A stretch of 64,000 nucleotides of DNA, taken from positions 7,655,453-7,719,452 of the forward strand of contig NC_135571.1 in NCBI RefSeq assembly GCF_964340395.1, in the 5' to 3' direction. This document shows, one piece after another, positions 1 through 18,894 of this stretch. Every line of letters starts with the position of its first letter. Positions within the stretch are counted from its first letter, which is position 1. Made by a program: the position numbers and the translations under genes. Under the pieces are notes generated by a model that saw only the letters and a program-made list of their open reading frames with translations, searched no databases and had not been told where the DNA came from. The stretch is from Glandiceps talaboti (taxonomy: Eukaryota > Hemichordata > Enteropneusta > Spengelidae).

Positions 1-31
1 TATGTATGTATGTATGTGTATGCATGCATGC

Positions 32-62
<31 letters not shown>

Positions 63-90
63 TGTATGTATGTATGTATGCATGCATGTA
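1..90. repeat. (TGTA)n microsatellite
   Basis: Nearly uninterrupted TGTA tetranucleotide repeat with a few TGCA variants. It directly abuts a fragment resembling a GFUS exon (see 91-129), so expansion of this array may have removed the upstream part of that fragment. Confidence 0.95.
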
Positions 91-129
91 TCAATACAAA
101 GATAAACGAAAACGTGTTATACGCTAGTT
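91..129 (+). pseudogene. Truncated duplicate of a GFUS exon
   Basis: Translates as [12 protein letters not shown], identical over 12 residues to the start of the GFUS exon at 1192. The three base differences in the shared codons (aca/acg, gtg/gta with tta/cta) are silent. After this stretch the two copies stop matching, and the frame here ends in a stop about 10 codons on. No AG acceptor is visible upstream because the TGTA array begins there. It reads as a decayed partial exon duplication. It could instead be one half of an allelic or assembly duplication. Confidence 0.5.
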
Positions 130-516
130 GTCCTGTAGATCTAGTCAGCTTGGTTGAAGGATACTGAGAATAGCTTGACAATTGTTATCTTTGGACCCCC
201 TCCCCCAACCCACCCACCATTCAAAAGGTTATAAATCCAGTTGTACCACTCTAAATGTAACTACATATTTGCAAATTCGTAGCGATGACATAGATTAGTT
301 TACAACAGATGGCACTAATCTATCACCTCTATGACAAAGATTACATTTATAAAATATAGCTTTGCTTACATAGATGTGAGTATTGAAATGCTAATGATTC
401 AAAGGGGCTCTTCAACGTAAATATTCCAAAACTTATTAGGATTTATTTTTGTAACAGCTGCTCTGTCGTGCACACACGCACATACATGATATGTACATAT
501 TATATACTGTCGTGGA

Positions 517-965
517 TGTATGTATGTGTGTGTGTATGTATGTATGTATGTATGTATGTATGTATGTATGTATGTATGTATGTGTGTATGTATGTATGTA
601 TGTATGTATGTATGTATGTGTGTATGTATGTATGTATGTATGTATGTGTGTATGTATGTATGTATGTATGTATGTATGTATGTGTGTATGTATGTATGTA
701 TGTATGTATGTGTGTATGTATGTATGTATGTATGTATGTATGTATGTGTGTATGTATGTATGTATGTATGTATGTGTGTATGTATGTATGTATGTATGTA
801 TGTATGTATGTATGTATGTATGTATGTATGTATGTATGTGTGTATGTATGTATGTATGTATGTATGTATGTATGTGTGTATGTATGTATGTATGTATGTG
901 TGTGTATGTGTGTGTGTATGTATGTATGTATGTATGTATGTATGTATGTATGTATGTATGTATGT
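517..965. repeat. (TGTA)n microsatellite, about 450 bp
   Basis: Long TGTA array with periodic TGTG interruptions. Because the unit is 4 bp, all three frames on each strand stay open and give artefactual Met-Tyr-Val-Cys or Ile-His-Thr-Tyr repeat proteins. Confidence 0.97.
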
Positions 966-1163
966 TATTTTACTTAAAATAACAAACATTTTACACATTT
1001 TGTACTTTTTGTACTTTTTGCAATTTATCGAGTTACAAACAAGGAGTTTGTATATGTTATTTCACATTGGTTTTTTTCAAGTAGAAAAACATTGTACAAT
1101 TGTTTCATCAATTAAAAATCCAAAATGAATACCCCCCAAGTCTCATCCATATGGCTACTTTAA
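966..1163. repeat. Foldback element family A, half copy
   Basis: Right arm only of the hairpin element seen complete at 37001-37347 and 40262-40613. It ends in the family's terminal words (catccatatgg, then ctacttta). The left arm is missing and is replaced by the TGTA array. It lies just before the first GFUS exon in the window. Confidence 0.75.
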
Positions 1164-1191
1164 TGACACTTGATTATTTCTCTATCAACAG

Positions 1192-7581
<6,390 letters not shown>

Positions 7582-8067
7582 AAGAGGATGACCCGCTTCC
7601 GTGTTGCCCAGTTTGGAGCAATTATCTGTGTTACGTTCATCTACGTCGAACATTTTCCTTGTTTTAAACAAAAGTTGTTACAGCAGACTTGGTTGATAGG
7701 GTGATTTTTAGGGGGTAATTTACAGCTAAAAAGGAGCATAGTATTTCTTAGATTGTTGTTTTCCTTGTCTACAGTACAATCTATGACAAGGGGATGATAT
7801 TTAAATCTCAAGAACTGTTTTTGAGTTAATATAAGATTTTCAGATTTTCTTCGTTAATCATCTGACACGTGTCTGATCTACGTCATTTCCGGGCTAAAAT
7901 GTTACTACGTTATCGGTTTTGATGATTTAATACATTGTCGGTTAATATTTTTCTTCATTATCGGGTTGATGTGTTGAATTTCATGTGGGTGGTTAGTGTT
8001 CACTGGCCTTGTTTGATACAGTCACGTTTGGATTGAGAAACAGTTTATAACAACACGTACTGCCAAT

Positions 8068-8107
8068 TAATTAATTAATTAATTAATTAATTAATTAATT
8101 AATTAAT
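8068..8107. repeat. (TTAA)n repeat
   Basis: Ten perfect TTAA units downstream of the GFUS stop, possibly inside the 3' untranslated region. Confidence 0.97.
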
Positions 8108-8278
8108 GTTTGAATTGTCGTCCTACATAATTGGCTCTAACTAGCTACACTAGCTGCAACTGGAATATTGAACTCTGTTGAGAGAAATACAAGTCTTATA
8201 ATACTGAACAGTATGTGATCGCCTGTATATAAACATATTGTGTAACTGGTCGCTCATTAATACTAGAATGTATAATAC

Positions 8279-8284
8279 AATAAA
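8279..8284 (+). promoter_or_regulatory. Candidate GFUS poly(A) signal AATAAA
   Basis: An AATAAA hexamer about 700 bp after the GFUS stop at 7581. It is a plausible signal, but the hexamer is common in AT-rich DNA, so confidence is low. Confidence 0.3.
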
Positions 8285-8685
8285 TTTCAATCAAATTTAT
8301 ATTTGGTCCGCACCCAAAAATCAGCGCCTCAATGGAATCAATATTTACAACTTGTGGATAAAATCAACATATTATTAACATGTACAATATCTAATTATTG
8401 ATATTTTACTAAATTTCAGCGAATATATTGTTACTTGTCTGATTGAAAAAAAAGATGAAGAACTCCAGTAACAGCTAGTGTAGTTTTCAAGACTTTTATG
8501 TGCAGCAGTCGTTCCATTCGTAAATGCTGTGAAAAACGTACTTAGCTAGTAACTAAGAAAGCTCATATAAGGGTTTGTTTCTAAGCGTGCTTTACAAAAT
8601 CTTTTCCACAAAGTGAACGTTGGTGACATGCAAATAAGCAAATTCAATGTAGTGGTCAGAACTTAGGATAGATAGGAGCTAAACA

Positions 8686-9103
8686 AACAAACAAACAAAC
8701 AAACAAACAAACTTCATTCGAACACACTTGTAATGAATAAATTATGTAACACAGTACAATGTTTAATGGCGTGTTTTTTTAAAAAATTAAACGTATATGG
8801 CAGATTTAAATTTGGAATTCACAGCCAAATACCATGATAACGTACTTGCATCGGTGTATGTTTTTGCACTGCAGTGCCATATACTGAAAACATATCTTTG
8901 ATTGTGAAAGTGCGTACACCCACAGTAAACACAGCAAACACTGCTGGAAGTTGTCCTAACAATTACACGTACATTATTGTAAGTGATGTAAAACTATGAT
9001 GAAATGATACACTGCAGAATCCAAAGTTTAACCCACCACCACCACCACCACCACCACCACCACCACCACCACCACCACCACCACCACCACCACCACCACC
9101 ACC
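8686..9103. repeat. (AAAC)n and (CAC)n simple repeats
   Basis: AAAC units at 8686-8711 and a 70-bp uninterrupted CCA/CAC run at 9032-9103. The sequence between and after them to about 10170 shows no gene; 9480-9545 repeats a piece of 6520-6585 (words acatctatta and cagcggccatattgg), so a dispersed repeat passes through. Confidence 0.9.
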
Positions 9104-10180
9104 AAAAAAACCCGCCTCTATTCCCTAGTTTTGTAAAATAATGAAAGTAGCCGGAAAGTACTATCGCAACAATGAGGGGGTGGAGTTACTGGGTAGGGGG
9201 TGGTCTGGGAGGGGTGTCTCCCTCCCGTCGTTGGAAATTTTACATTTTAGGACCAAAAGTAAGTGCTCTGGTGCTCTATTGACATGTTGAGCTCATTACA
9301 AATAAACACGCGGACTTTTGATCACAAATAAAAATGTTACTGAATGAAACCCAAGAATTTATTTAAAAGTATAATATTGCAAGCCATACCACTCAGAATC
9401 GGAACATAGTAAATTAACAATGGTCAATGCATAGTACACGTATGTTAATCTATGATTTGGGGTTCCACTGTCTTGTTTTCGACAAATCGGATTTTTTTCT
9501 ACAAAATTTACATCTATTAATATTCAGCGGCCATATTGGATTCTGAAATTGACGTGAAGCTGTTACACGATTTCCATTAAGACCATGCCAAGCATTACAA
9601 CATTAATACATATTATTGGATTTTGAAGTAAAAAATCGTGTCTATCATCATTAACGCAACTAGTGACACGCTATATTATACAGTTTACTCTGGGTGTTTA
9701 GTACACATTCATTGCTCTCTTTATTCTATATACCGTACATCCACGTGGAGGGTGTTATAGTGAATCTCACAACCTGTAAGTGCATTGAACTGAAAATACT
9801 CTGTGACATTGATCAACAATTAGAAAGGATGCCATGATCTTTCGAGTACTTTACAATACCTGTGAATTACCCAGGTCAAGAGGGGTATTACACTCTCCCC
9901 CTCCATCTACAAACTTTCAGCGTGGGCTTGGTTTGGACCCCCCCCCCCCCAAAAAAAAAGAAAGAAAAAAAAAAGACCACTAAAATGTAAGACGACATAC
10001 TGTGTCAATACACTTCCTCTAACCGCTGAGCTATTTCTTTTCCAACGTCTTGGCGTACGCACATGTGTGTAATAATATTGACTGTAGTTCGGTATATGAC
10101 TAGTATTTCGGACGACAGTGGTTGGGTGTAGTCATGTAGTGAGACCGAAGATATACGCTCGGAAGGTTACCGAACAAAAA

Positions 10181-11108
10181 CTGGCAGCAGTCACTTGAGA
10201 TAATTTTTTGTCCGCTTTAAATGTTTTGAATTTGTTTTTCATTTCAACTTTTGGGAAAGAAAATGTAGTCAACTTTTTATTTATTTTCCCCAGTTCTAGT
10301 TACTAGTAGCCCCCAAGGGGCTGGTATCAGTCACCGATAGCATTATCAACTTGAAATGTAGTCACTAAACAGCTAACAAAGAAAAAATGATAGACACAGT
10401 CGAGTCGCTAAAACCATATTTGGAAGTGCTCATTTGCATGATATTTACATATTTGTATTACGTTGGACGAGTTTTAACCAATGACAGCGCGTAATGCGTA
10501 CATGTATTATGTGTATTTACACCCCGATCCCTTGTTTGTTTGACGTCATATCACGTACTTTTATGGATATATAGATTAGACACCCCCAAAAAATTTTGTT
10601 TTCATGTCTTAATTAACATAGCAATAAGAAATTTTATGGTTTTGTTACAAATGGCTCGAACTCTATGCATGTGTCATACGCAATTACCAGGTTAACATTG
10701 GTGAAAACGCGTTCTACATAAATTAATGATATGGTAATATATGCAAATGAGCACTTCCAACGACTCGACTGGGACAGGTGCACAGCTTACTCTAGTAATT
10801 ACTCTAGCCAATCAGACGAGAAGGTAATAAGACTAATTTGCATATATAGTAACCTTAGACTTAGTGCCCTCTCATCTGATTGCTAGAATAATATGTGCAT
10901 CAGTCTATCATTCTCTCTTTGTTCGCTGTTTAATGACCACATTCCGGGTTGATAACACCTGAATGCTGGTGACGTCACCAGTCCCATGGGAGGCTAATAC
11001 TAACTGGGAAAATAAAAAAATAAAAAGTTGACCACATTTTCCTTCCCGAAATTTGAAATGAATAACAAATTAAAGATAAAAAAAAATCACCCAAGGTACC
11101 GGTGCCAA
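10181..11108. mobile_element. Large foldback element with arms of about 240 bp
   Basis: The left arm (10181-10420) matches the reverse complement of the right side (about 10740-10772 and 10900-11108). Paired words: aaaatgtagtcaactttt with aaaagttgaccacatttt, aaacagctaacaaag with ctttgttcgctgttt, and a gagtcg next to tttggaagtgctcatttgca with its complement. The right side has about 130 bp extra (10773-10900). No open frame of note inside. It is likely a MITE-like or foldback transposon; family unknown. Confidence 0.8.
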
Positions 11109-11690
11109 TCTAGTGCGCAGGTAAAACACGTACACCTCGACAGCGCTGGCACTTTGCTTGGTGCTATGCGACGTGTGTTCGTTTTTAAAGTTAGCAAATT
11201 CCCAACGGGTCTCTAGTAGCTAGACAATACTGTTGCTCGTATGAAATTCTTCACTCGTCGGACAATTACTGGTTCAATTATTACGTGTTTTTCTTTTACA
11301 TCTACGGATTACATTGGAAAATAAACCGTCGATGACGTAGAACGCCGACCACTAATTACGATTTCACGGTTTTATTCTAACGTTTCACAATTTTACGAAA
11401 AATAAAATGGTACGATCGATTACGAAAATTCCTCTTTTCGAAAATGAACAGAGTAGAACTTGACATGCACACTTTTGGTCACTCAAATTGTGTTCACTTT
11501 AGAAAAATCAACAGCCTTGAATTCAGTGTCACTTACTTTGGGTTCATACTGACTTATATATGAATGCTTCGTCCATTTTCTCTCAGGAGATTTCCACTTC
11601 CATAATTTGTTTCAGGGAGTGAGAGAGAGTGAGGTATATTGAAGCCCGCCCCCTTGCGATTGGCAAATGATATTGTGTGTGTTGTGCTCG
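11109..11690. other. Intergenic, nothing recognised
   Basis: AT-rich sequence with no exon, RNA gene or repeat I can support. Confidence 0.5.
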
Positions 11691-11699
11691 TTCAGTTAT

Positions 11700-12640
11700 A
11701 GCTGTTCTTACCACAGGCATTGGAATCAATCTGTATCGAATTTTTTTACGTATAGTAAAAATAGCGCCAATGGCGTTGTAGCACAACTGTATTTGCTTAT
11801 TGCTATGGACATGGTATTGTTGCTAGGCATATTTGCATACATTTTTGGAATCTTTATTAACTTGCCTACCCTTCCCACTTTTCATCTTTACAATATAAAC
11901 CATCATTTAGCTGTTGCTATGGGCGTGGTCCTGTTGCTAGGCATATTTGCATACATTTTTTGAATCTTTAGTCACTTACCTACCCATTCCTGTTGTTGCC
12001 TTTGTAACATGCATTGTCATTTCACTGTTGCTAAGGGCGTGGGTCATGGTTGCTAGGGCCAATTGTATGCCAATAACTGTAGAATAATACCTACAGAAAC
12101 ATCCCCACCAAGTTTCAACCTATTCACCATCTCGTTTCAAGACATAATTTGCATATCGCTGATGGGATCATCACGTTAGAATACAGCTTAATCACCAGAT
12201 GCATCCCCATTAAATTTCAGCCCAATCTGCTCAGTCGTTTTGGAACTATATATTTTTGACAAAAAAAAGACGCATTGTTCGCCCTAATTTACATATCACT
12301 GATGGAATCATATGAACAATTCTTAATCTAAATACCTGTAAGAATGTTCCAACCAAATTTCTGATCGATCTGCTGAGTAGTTTTTGAGCTTTAAGTTTTT
12401 TGACCAAAAATCACATTTTTTGACCCAAATCCTACATCGGTGGTAAGATCATTTTGATTTGAACAATTTCCCAACTAGACACCCAAAGTAATATACCCAC
12501 CAAATATTATGGCAATCGGTCCTGTGGTTTTTGACTTTAAGTAGTTTACACACACACACACAGACAGACAGACAGACAGACACACAAACAGACACTTTGC
12601 CATACCTATAGCACTAATGAACCTTATCAGTTCAGTTGTG
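11700..12640. mobile_element. Dispersed repeat with tttgcatac modules and CACA/CAGA tail
   Basis: Three tandem modules of about 110-120 bp, each with gctgttgctatgggcgtgg then gttgctaggcatatttgc. They are followed by a 500-bp tail with recurring phrases (ccaccaaatttc...gatc.gctgagtagttttt) ending in CACACA and CAGACAGA runs at 12550-12595. The same modules recur at 60480-60940 without the tail. This looks like a non-autonomous interspersed element; no protein is encoded. Confidence 0.75.
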
Positions 12641-12744
12641 CTAAAAAGACCAAGCTTGCATATCGCAGTTTAAAGTGATTCCCTTTGAACCCTGAGCCCC
12701 TGAGAGGGTATAAATTGGGTTCAAGTATCATGTAACATAACCCC

Positions 12745-14380
12745 TGGTGTCCAAACTGACCAAGGATGACCCAAGAAAACTATATATTTATGGAATCTAT
12801 ATATATCATAGTTCCCAAAAATATGCAAATTTTGTCACGTGACCTCATTAAATATTCAAAATGGCCGCCAAACCAGTAAAGTTATGAAGTATTTTTCACA
12901 TTTTTATAATTTGTATTGGTGGAAGTACAGAATTCTCAGTTTTTTATAGCATTTTAGCCCTAAATAGTACCAGCCTGTGGAATAATATAGAAATATTACA
13001 TAATATGTAAAGATTTATGTATAAAATTTTGATTTTCACCCTGGTAAACAAGTGGTAACTCGTTATTTTTGTATGCAATTCAAGGAGTGGAAGTACCATA
13101 TTGCAGGATTGTTTGAGTCCATACTGACCAATAATGATGTGGTGAAACCATATATTTTTGAACTGATCATAAAAAAAGCATCCCAAAAATATGCAAATAT
13201 TGATCATGTGACCTCATTATATATTCAAAATGGCCGCCTTTACAATAAAATTATTGAATTCTCTGCCTTTTTTTCAATTTGTATGGGTAAGAGTATAATA
13301 TTTTCAATTTGTTATTGCATTTTAGCCCTCAATGTTACAAGGCTGTGGAATAATATGGAAATATTACATCATATGTAAGGATTTAGGAGCAAAACTCTGA
13401 TTTTCACCCCATACAACATATGGTGAACATATAGTAATTTGGTACTCTTGAACGGTGATTCCGAGAGAGACAGTGCCATATTACAGGATCATTTAAGTCT
13501 AACCTGACCATATTTGACCATGCATAACCAAGTATTTTTGGAATTACCAAAAGATAGTGGTCCCAAAAATATGCAAATATCAGTCATGTGACCTCATTAA
13601 ATATTCAAAATGGCTGCCATTACAGTCAAGTTATGCAATTTTATGCACATTTTTCAATTTGTATAAGTCAGAGTACAATATTTTCAATTTTTTATTGTAA
13701 TTTTAGACCTCAGTGTTGCAAGGCTGTGGAATAATATGAAAATATGACATCAGATGTAAAGATATGGTTTTAGTCATTATGTACTAGGCAAACATACAGT
13801 AATTTGATATGTTCGGCATACCATTCAACAAGTGAAATAGTCATATTACATGGGTGCCTGAGTCCAAACTGACCATGTTTTACCATACCTAACCAAGTAT
13901 TTTTGGATACATACAAAGACAGTGGTCCTAAAAATATGCAAATATGGTCATGTGACCTCATTAAATATTCAAAATGGCTGCCATCACAGTCAAGTTATTG
14001 AATTTTTCACAAATTCTTCAATTGCTATTGGTGAAACCTGAAACATTCTTCATTTTTCATTGCACTTTGTTGTTCAATGTCATAAGCATGCAGAATTATA
14101 TGCAAATATTTTATAATATGTAAATATTTGGACACCAAATCTTTGTTTTTAGTCATCATGTACTGGGTAAACATATGATATATCTGTGTGACATGATGTA
14201 AAATATGTAAATATCATATTACAATACAAGTGTGCTGGAATCCAAACTGGCCAAGTGTCATCTGGTATAACCATATATTTGTGGAATCAAAATGCAACAT
14301 GGATCCCAAAAATATGCAAATTTTTGTCTCATGACATCATTAAATATTCAAAATGGCCTCCAATACACAAATCATAGTTT
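12745..14380. repeat. Satellite-like array, about 370-bp unit, 5 copies
   Basis: The landmark cccaaaaatatgcaaat starts at 12814, 13182, 13562, about 13927 and 14305, giving spacings of 368, 380, 365 and 378 bp. Each copy continues with tgacctcatt, aatattcaaaatggc, later a tttcaatttgt-like stretch and ccaaactgacca. The octamer ATGCAAAT is kept in all five copies. Short frames inside are repeat artefacts. Confidence 0.9.
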
Positions 14381-16155
14381 TCTTGATATATTTCTTTCTG
14401 TATTTTGCAGGTGGACATAAGACTCTAGACTTTTCATATCATTCTATTGCTCATTATCACATGGTTGTGCCTTAGCATGCAAATATACAACAACAAACAA
14501 TATCTATAACATAAAAATGATCTTTAATATTCATCAAGTGCTGAATGCAGGTGGACTGTGGTAAATCTGAAACGTCATCCCAAAATTCAAAAAGGAGGAG
14601 TATCATATCACTAGGGTCCTAGGCCCCAGGCCCTCAGTCGAATGTGATTTCTCTTTCTCTAATATTACTATACACTTTTCAACTCAGTGTGACATAGAGG
14701 ACCCAAAAATAAATAACTTGGTCACATAACTTCACTGCTATTTCAAAAATAGCTGACAGTCTCTAACTGATATCAACAATATTTTCGGTTGTGTTCATCA
14801 GAAGTGTTGATGATTGAACTTATGATGGGCAACACATGTAACAATAAACTTACATGAATTTAAAAAAAAAAAGTATTTTACAATGTACATGTACTGTTGA
14901 CCTCGTTGGCATGTATCACATTGTGGTATCTAAACTATCTAGATGCGTACATAAACCTACATTGCTTCATTTGTGAACTACATGTAAAACTGTAAAACCA
15001 AGTTGATACTGGAAGATAACAAACAACAAGACACTAACAACATCTTGTATGATGCCCTCAAATAAACTAGTGATACAGCATACAAATGTTAGAATTTGAG
15101 CTACAAACAACTATACAACACTATTTGCAATATAAATATGTAGATGATAAAATAAGGTACAAATCATAGACTAATATTGTCATGAAAATGAGTGCATGTA
15201 GGTTTTTTTTTTCCATTTTGAGAATATACATGTAGTACCACTGTCAATGTTCATCCTTATTTCTTGAGTGTGTGAGAAGTTGTAGCTCACTGTTCAATCA
15301 AGTAATGCCTCTTCCTTTTACACTCTGTTGGGTATGAAACTTGTCCATACACAGCTCATCATCACTATTGAGTAGAATCTTCAAAATATCAATTTCAATA
15401 GGTGCAGGCTTATCCCAGGGTTATTGTATTCTTTTCCTGAAATTCAATAATAAGAATGACAAGGTTTATTATTCTCAATATTTCTTTTGAATGTTGACTC
15501 TGGCTGATGTCAAAATTGCAAATCATACAATGCACTAAGAACAAAACACTTGAACTGAAAATAAAAATTGCAATGAGGAAAAAATGAAAATAATTTTCAT
15601 TGTACAGTGGCATGCCGACATGTTTGTATGCATGTCTACATTTTCACAATTTTTCAACATTGCTAGAGTTCAAACATACATGTACATGTAGAACAATAAA
15701 TGAACTATGTGTATCTTGCTATTATTTCAATGAAACATGTACATAAATGTCCACCTCTGAGATACACTTCACACATAACATTACATAAGCAGATGACTTA
15801 TCTGATAGTTCAATAGTTTATGTAAATACTCATGAAATTCAGTTGAACACTTGTCAAGAAAAGTTACAATTTGTTTATATAATTTATTATATCTTTACTT
15901 TGATCTGAACTGATTGATATGTGTAACCTGACTCGGACATACAAATGAAGTATCAGAAATAGTATTGCTTGTTTTGAGATAATAACCATGGCATACTAAA
16001 AATCTGACACTCTAAAAAAAAATGGAAATTAGAAATACATGGTCACCAAATTCTAGTAGTTTCAAAATTCATTTCTGGCTGTTTTGAACAGAGTACACGA
16101 ATACATTTCATTCATAATACAACACATGGCCAATTCTGAACATATTCATATTTAC
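14381..16155. other. Intergenic, nothing recognised
   Basis: AT-rich sequence without an exon or repeat I can support. A 67-codon hydrophobic minus-strand frame at 15410-15613 has no recognisable family. Confidence 0.5.
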
Positions 16156-16473
16156 CTTGATTGTGTTGAAGTCTTCCAAAGTGCTCCCAATTTTATCTGC
16201 TTGCCTTCAAGGGCAAAACTGCTGCGCACTATTTCTGTCACCTGGCATCAACACATGTCTGTGTTGACATCCCAAGTCCCGTTGCATTCTATGTATAGCA
16301 TTCAGATTTGCGATGTCAAATATGTTGACATTGTTATCATTCAGATAATTACTTTACAACGAACAGTTTGTTTGATTGCCGTACACCACAGTGTTTATCG
16401 ATACCATGCCCACGTTGACGATCATAAATACAGCAATGCCTATCATAATTTCGGAGCGTCGCCATTTTGACAT
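16156..16473 (-). CDS. Possible 5' exons of an unrecognised single-pass membrane protein
   Basis: Candidate first exon 16473-16358: starts MSKWRRSEIMIG, then a hydrophobic stretch (residues 9-25) and a lumenal-type NQT N-glycosylation site, ending at a gtaaag donor. A second candidate exon 16218-16156 has a cagcag acceptor and gtaaat donor, and stays open in the phase left by the first (FALEGKQIKLGALWK). Basic N-terminus plus one hydrophobic segment suggests a type II membrane protein. Read without splicing, the first part ends in TAA at 16356-16354 as a 39-residue peptide, so a microprotein is the other reading. Upstream is a CpG-containing stretch (16480-16700). I do not recognise the family and found no later exons. 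Confidence 0.22.
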
Positions 16474-17579
16474 CGTAGTATTACGATTAGCTGACCTTAC
16501 ACTTCTTCGATGACACGACACTGGCCATTTTACGACTGAGGTTCGATTTGTTGACACTACAATCTCCAATATGGCGGACCTTGATCCCATGTGTGCCTAT
16601 ACACAGTTCTGACGTCTTGAACACTGATTTTCAACAACAAAAACATCAAAAATAGCCTAGAAACTTCCCCATCCTGCTGCGGATCTGTGCGTAATGGTCG
16701 CGTTCTCGCCATTTTTAAAAACTCGTACAAATTGTGCCCAAAATTCATGTAAAAATCACGGTTTTCAAACACGGTCAAACGTACATACTATAACAGAATG
16801 GGTGTATGGTTCCCTAGCTTACTCATATCTGATAGCTGGCCCCTCAGCAATGTCTTTAAAGGCGCGAAATCTTGTACGACGTTGGGGGTATTACAAACAG
16901 GCCTGTTATAACGCATGCGCGTTTAGCATATTACCGAGCCGAGTAAAAAGGGTTAAGGACTCTAATTTTCAGAGACGGCAATTGCTGAAGTTAATTACAA
17001 AATCTACAAATGTATTCTTTATTGTTTCTTCCAAGTCAGTCTCACATACTTCTTCTTGAAGACAGAGTTAAGTCGGAATGCGATTATGATATTCTCTGAA
17101 TCGAGTCCCGACTTTCTCCATCTGCAAATTAGACCATGTTTCACACAGCGACACCACACCAGAAGTTCCAATTTACACTGATTTTTTTATTGTTTGCTTA
17201 AAAAGCTGTAAGACACATTATAATGAACAAAGAAACAATTAAAAACAAGGTTTCGAATAAAATACTTCAGAGCATTAACGTTAATCAATGGCGAATAAAA
17301 GACCATTAAAATAGATATAAACGTCTTATAAATACAATTGAATGTACACAATCAAGCCCGCCTAACTTGGTCTAAACAAATATTACAAGCTGGTTGATGG
17401 GCCGAAATTAAAATATTTGGCCCAGCTAGGGGTACCAGCAATAACCCTCAGGTTTGAAAATTCAAAATATTTTTGGCACGATGCCAAGATTTTGCTACAT
17501 TAATTAATCTTCACTGACAATGAGAATGTAGAGCAGTTCCAAACAAACAAACATGCATGCTAGCCAACTAGACCAAGTC
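16474..17579. other. No gene recognised; CpG-containing stretch at 16480-16950
   Basis: Between 16480 and 16950 CpG is more frequent than around it, and several atggcgg or gccatttt words occur on both strands, as seen near animal promoters. No supported exon except the weak minus-strand candidate at 16156-16473. Confidence 0.3.
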
Positions 17580-17800
17580 ACTTTCTGATTGGTTGATTGG
17601 CTGCATAATTAGCAGCAGAAACCAATCAGGAACCCTGGCTGGTATATTGACTTTCAACCTTGGTCATCTCTGATCAAATTAAACTCTCCAAATGGTATCA
17701 ATTCAGTAGATCAAAACTCGTTTTTCATTGGTTCACTCATCTGTGCATCAACCAATCAGAAAATGATTAACTGGTATTATACAGAACAAGATGCAAATGT
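17580..17800. repeat. Inverted ATTGG/CCAAT units
   Basis: Short hairpin-forming units in which gattggtt or cattggttca is followed within 40-60 bp by aaccaatcag. The same unit forms the array at 18895-19205. Confidence 0.7.
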
Positions 17801-17864
17801 GTCAAAATTATACCTTACAACAGTACATCATCTTAGTGACATTTCATATTCTGGATATTTCATC

Positions 17865-18215
17865 TAACTTCCAATGACCTGTAGTGTCCTGACCTGTAGT
17901 GTAAAGGTCACTGAGGTCAAAGCCCTGTAATGACCTTTCTTGAAAAGGTCACTGACCTTATATTTTCCTGAAAAGGTCATTAAAGTCAATGACCTGTACT
18001 AAACTTTCCCGTAGCGGTCACTGACCTGTAATGAACTTTCCTGTAAAGGTTACTAAGGTCAATGACCTGTGTTGAACTTTCCTTTAAAAGTCAGTGACCT
18101 GCTGTCAACTTTCGTCAAAAGAAAACCATGGTCAGTGACCTGTATTGACCTGTCTTTTCTAGGTCAGTAAGGTCAACGACATGTAATGAAATATAATTTA
18201 GAGGTCACTAAGTTG
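17865..18215. repeat. AGGTCA-rich degenerate minisatellite
   Basis: About ten irregular repeats, roughly 35-45 bp apart, of aaaggtca...tgacctgta...aactttcct. It contains a direct repeat of AGGTCA with 3-bp spacing (17905-17919) and an inverted repeat with 1-bp spacing (17946-17958). These match the layouts bound by nuclear receptors, but the arrangement may simply follow from the tandem repeat. Confidence 0.75.
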
Positions 18216-18890
18216 AAGATAACACAAGGTTTATTTTTTTATTAAATTACCTATTTCAGAACAGATTTATAGCTCCTCACTATCATAATATATCTCTATC
18301 TCTTCTATTTTCTTTCTTTTCTAAAGTATCTGTTTCCATTCTCATATTGGACGGCGTCTTTAATTTTTGCACTGCTTTTTGAGAACATTTTTTTTTATAT
18401 ATATTCATCGTAGACTCTCAGACCGGGGATAACCTACAAATGTGATAAATACTTGACTGATAGAGCTATTCATGTAACATGCTTATAATAACACACTAAT
18501 TTCCCTATAGTCCCCAGGTCTCCACAAAAACACTGAATTCTGAGATTTCTGAGTTTCCCGTATTTTGTCTTATTTTCAAACACAGTAAACACAAACAGAC
18601 AATTACTATAAAGTAAGTTTTTTTGTACCTATAAACGGTTTTCAGTTATACAAGGACAAACAACAACAAAAAACATGGATAAGTAGTTCTATAGTACGAT
18701 AAATTTGAAAATACTGTGAAATAGCTTGTACGTGTCACAGGTAGATGTATTGTTTAGGATATTTTAGATTTGAACACCCCTAGTAACTATAACAACAAGA
18801 GTTCCCTCACTTGCACCAATTAGAATTAGTTTTACTTATATCAGTTTACCAACATCACCTTGGTGATGCAAAGAACACAGACCTTTTCTT
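18216..18890. other. Intergenic, nothing recognised
   Basis: AT-rich sequence between two repeat arrays. No gene or RNA seen. Confidence 0.5.
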
Positions 18891-18894
18891 GTGT

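Noticed and set aside
399-1128. Long Met-Tyr-Val-Cys and Ile-His-Thr-Tyr repeat reading frames (also at 30949, 55107, 58576, 62542)
   Set aside because: They are translations of TGTA/CATA microsatellites that lack stops in every frame; no start context, family or splice evidence.
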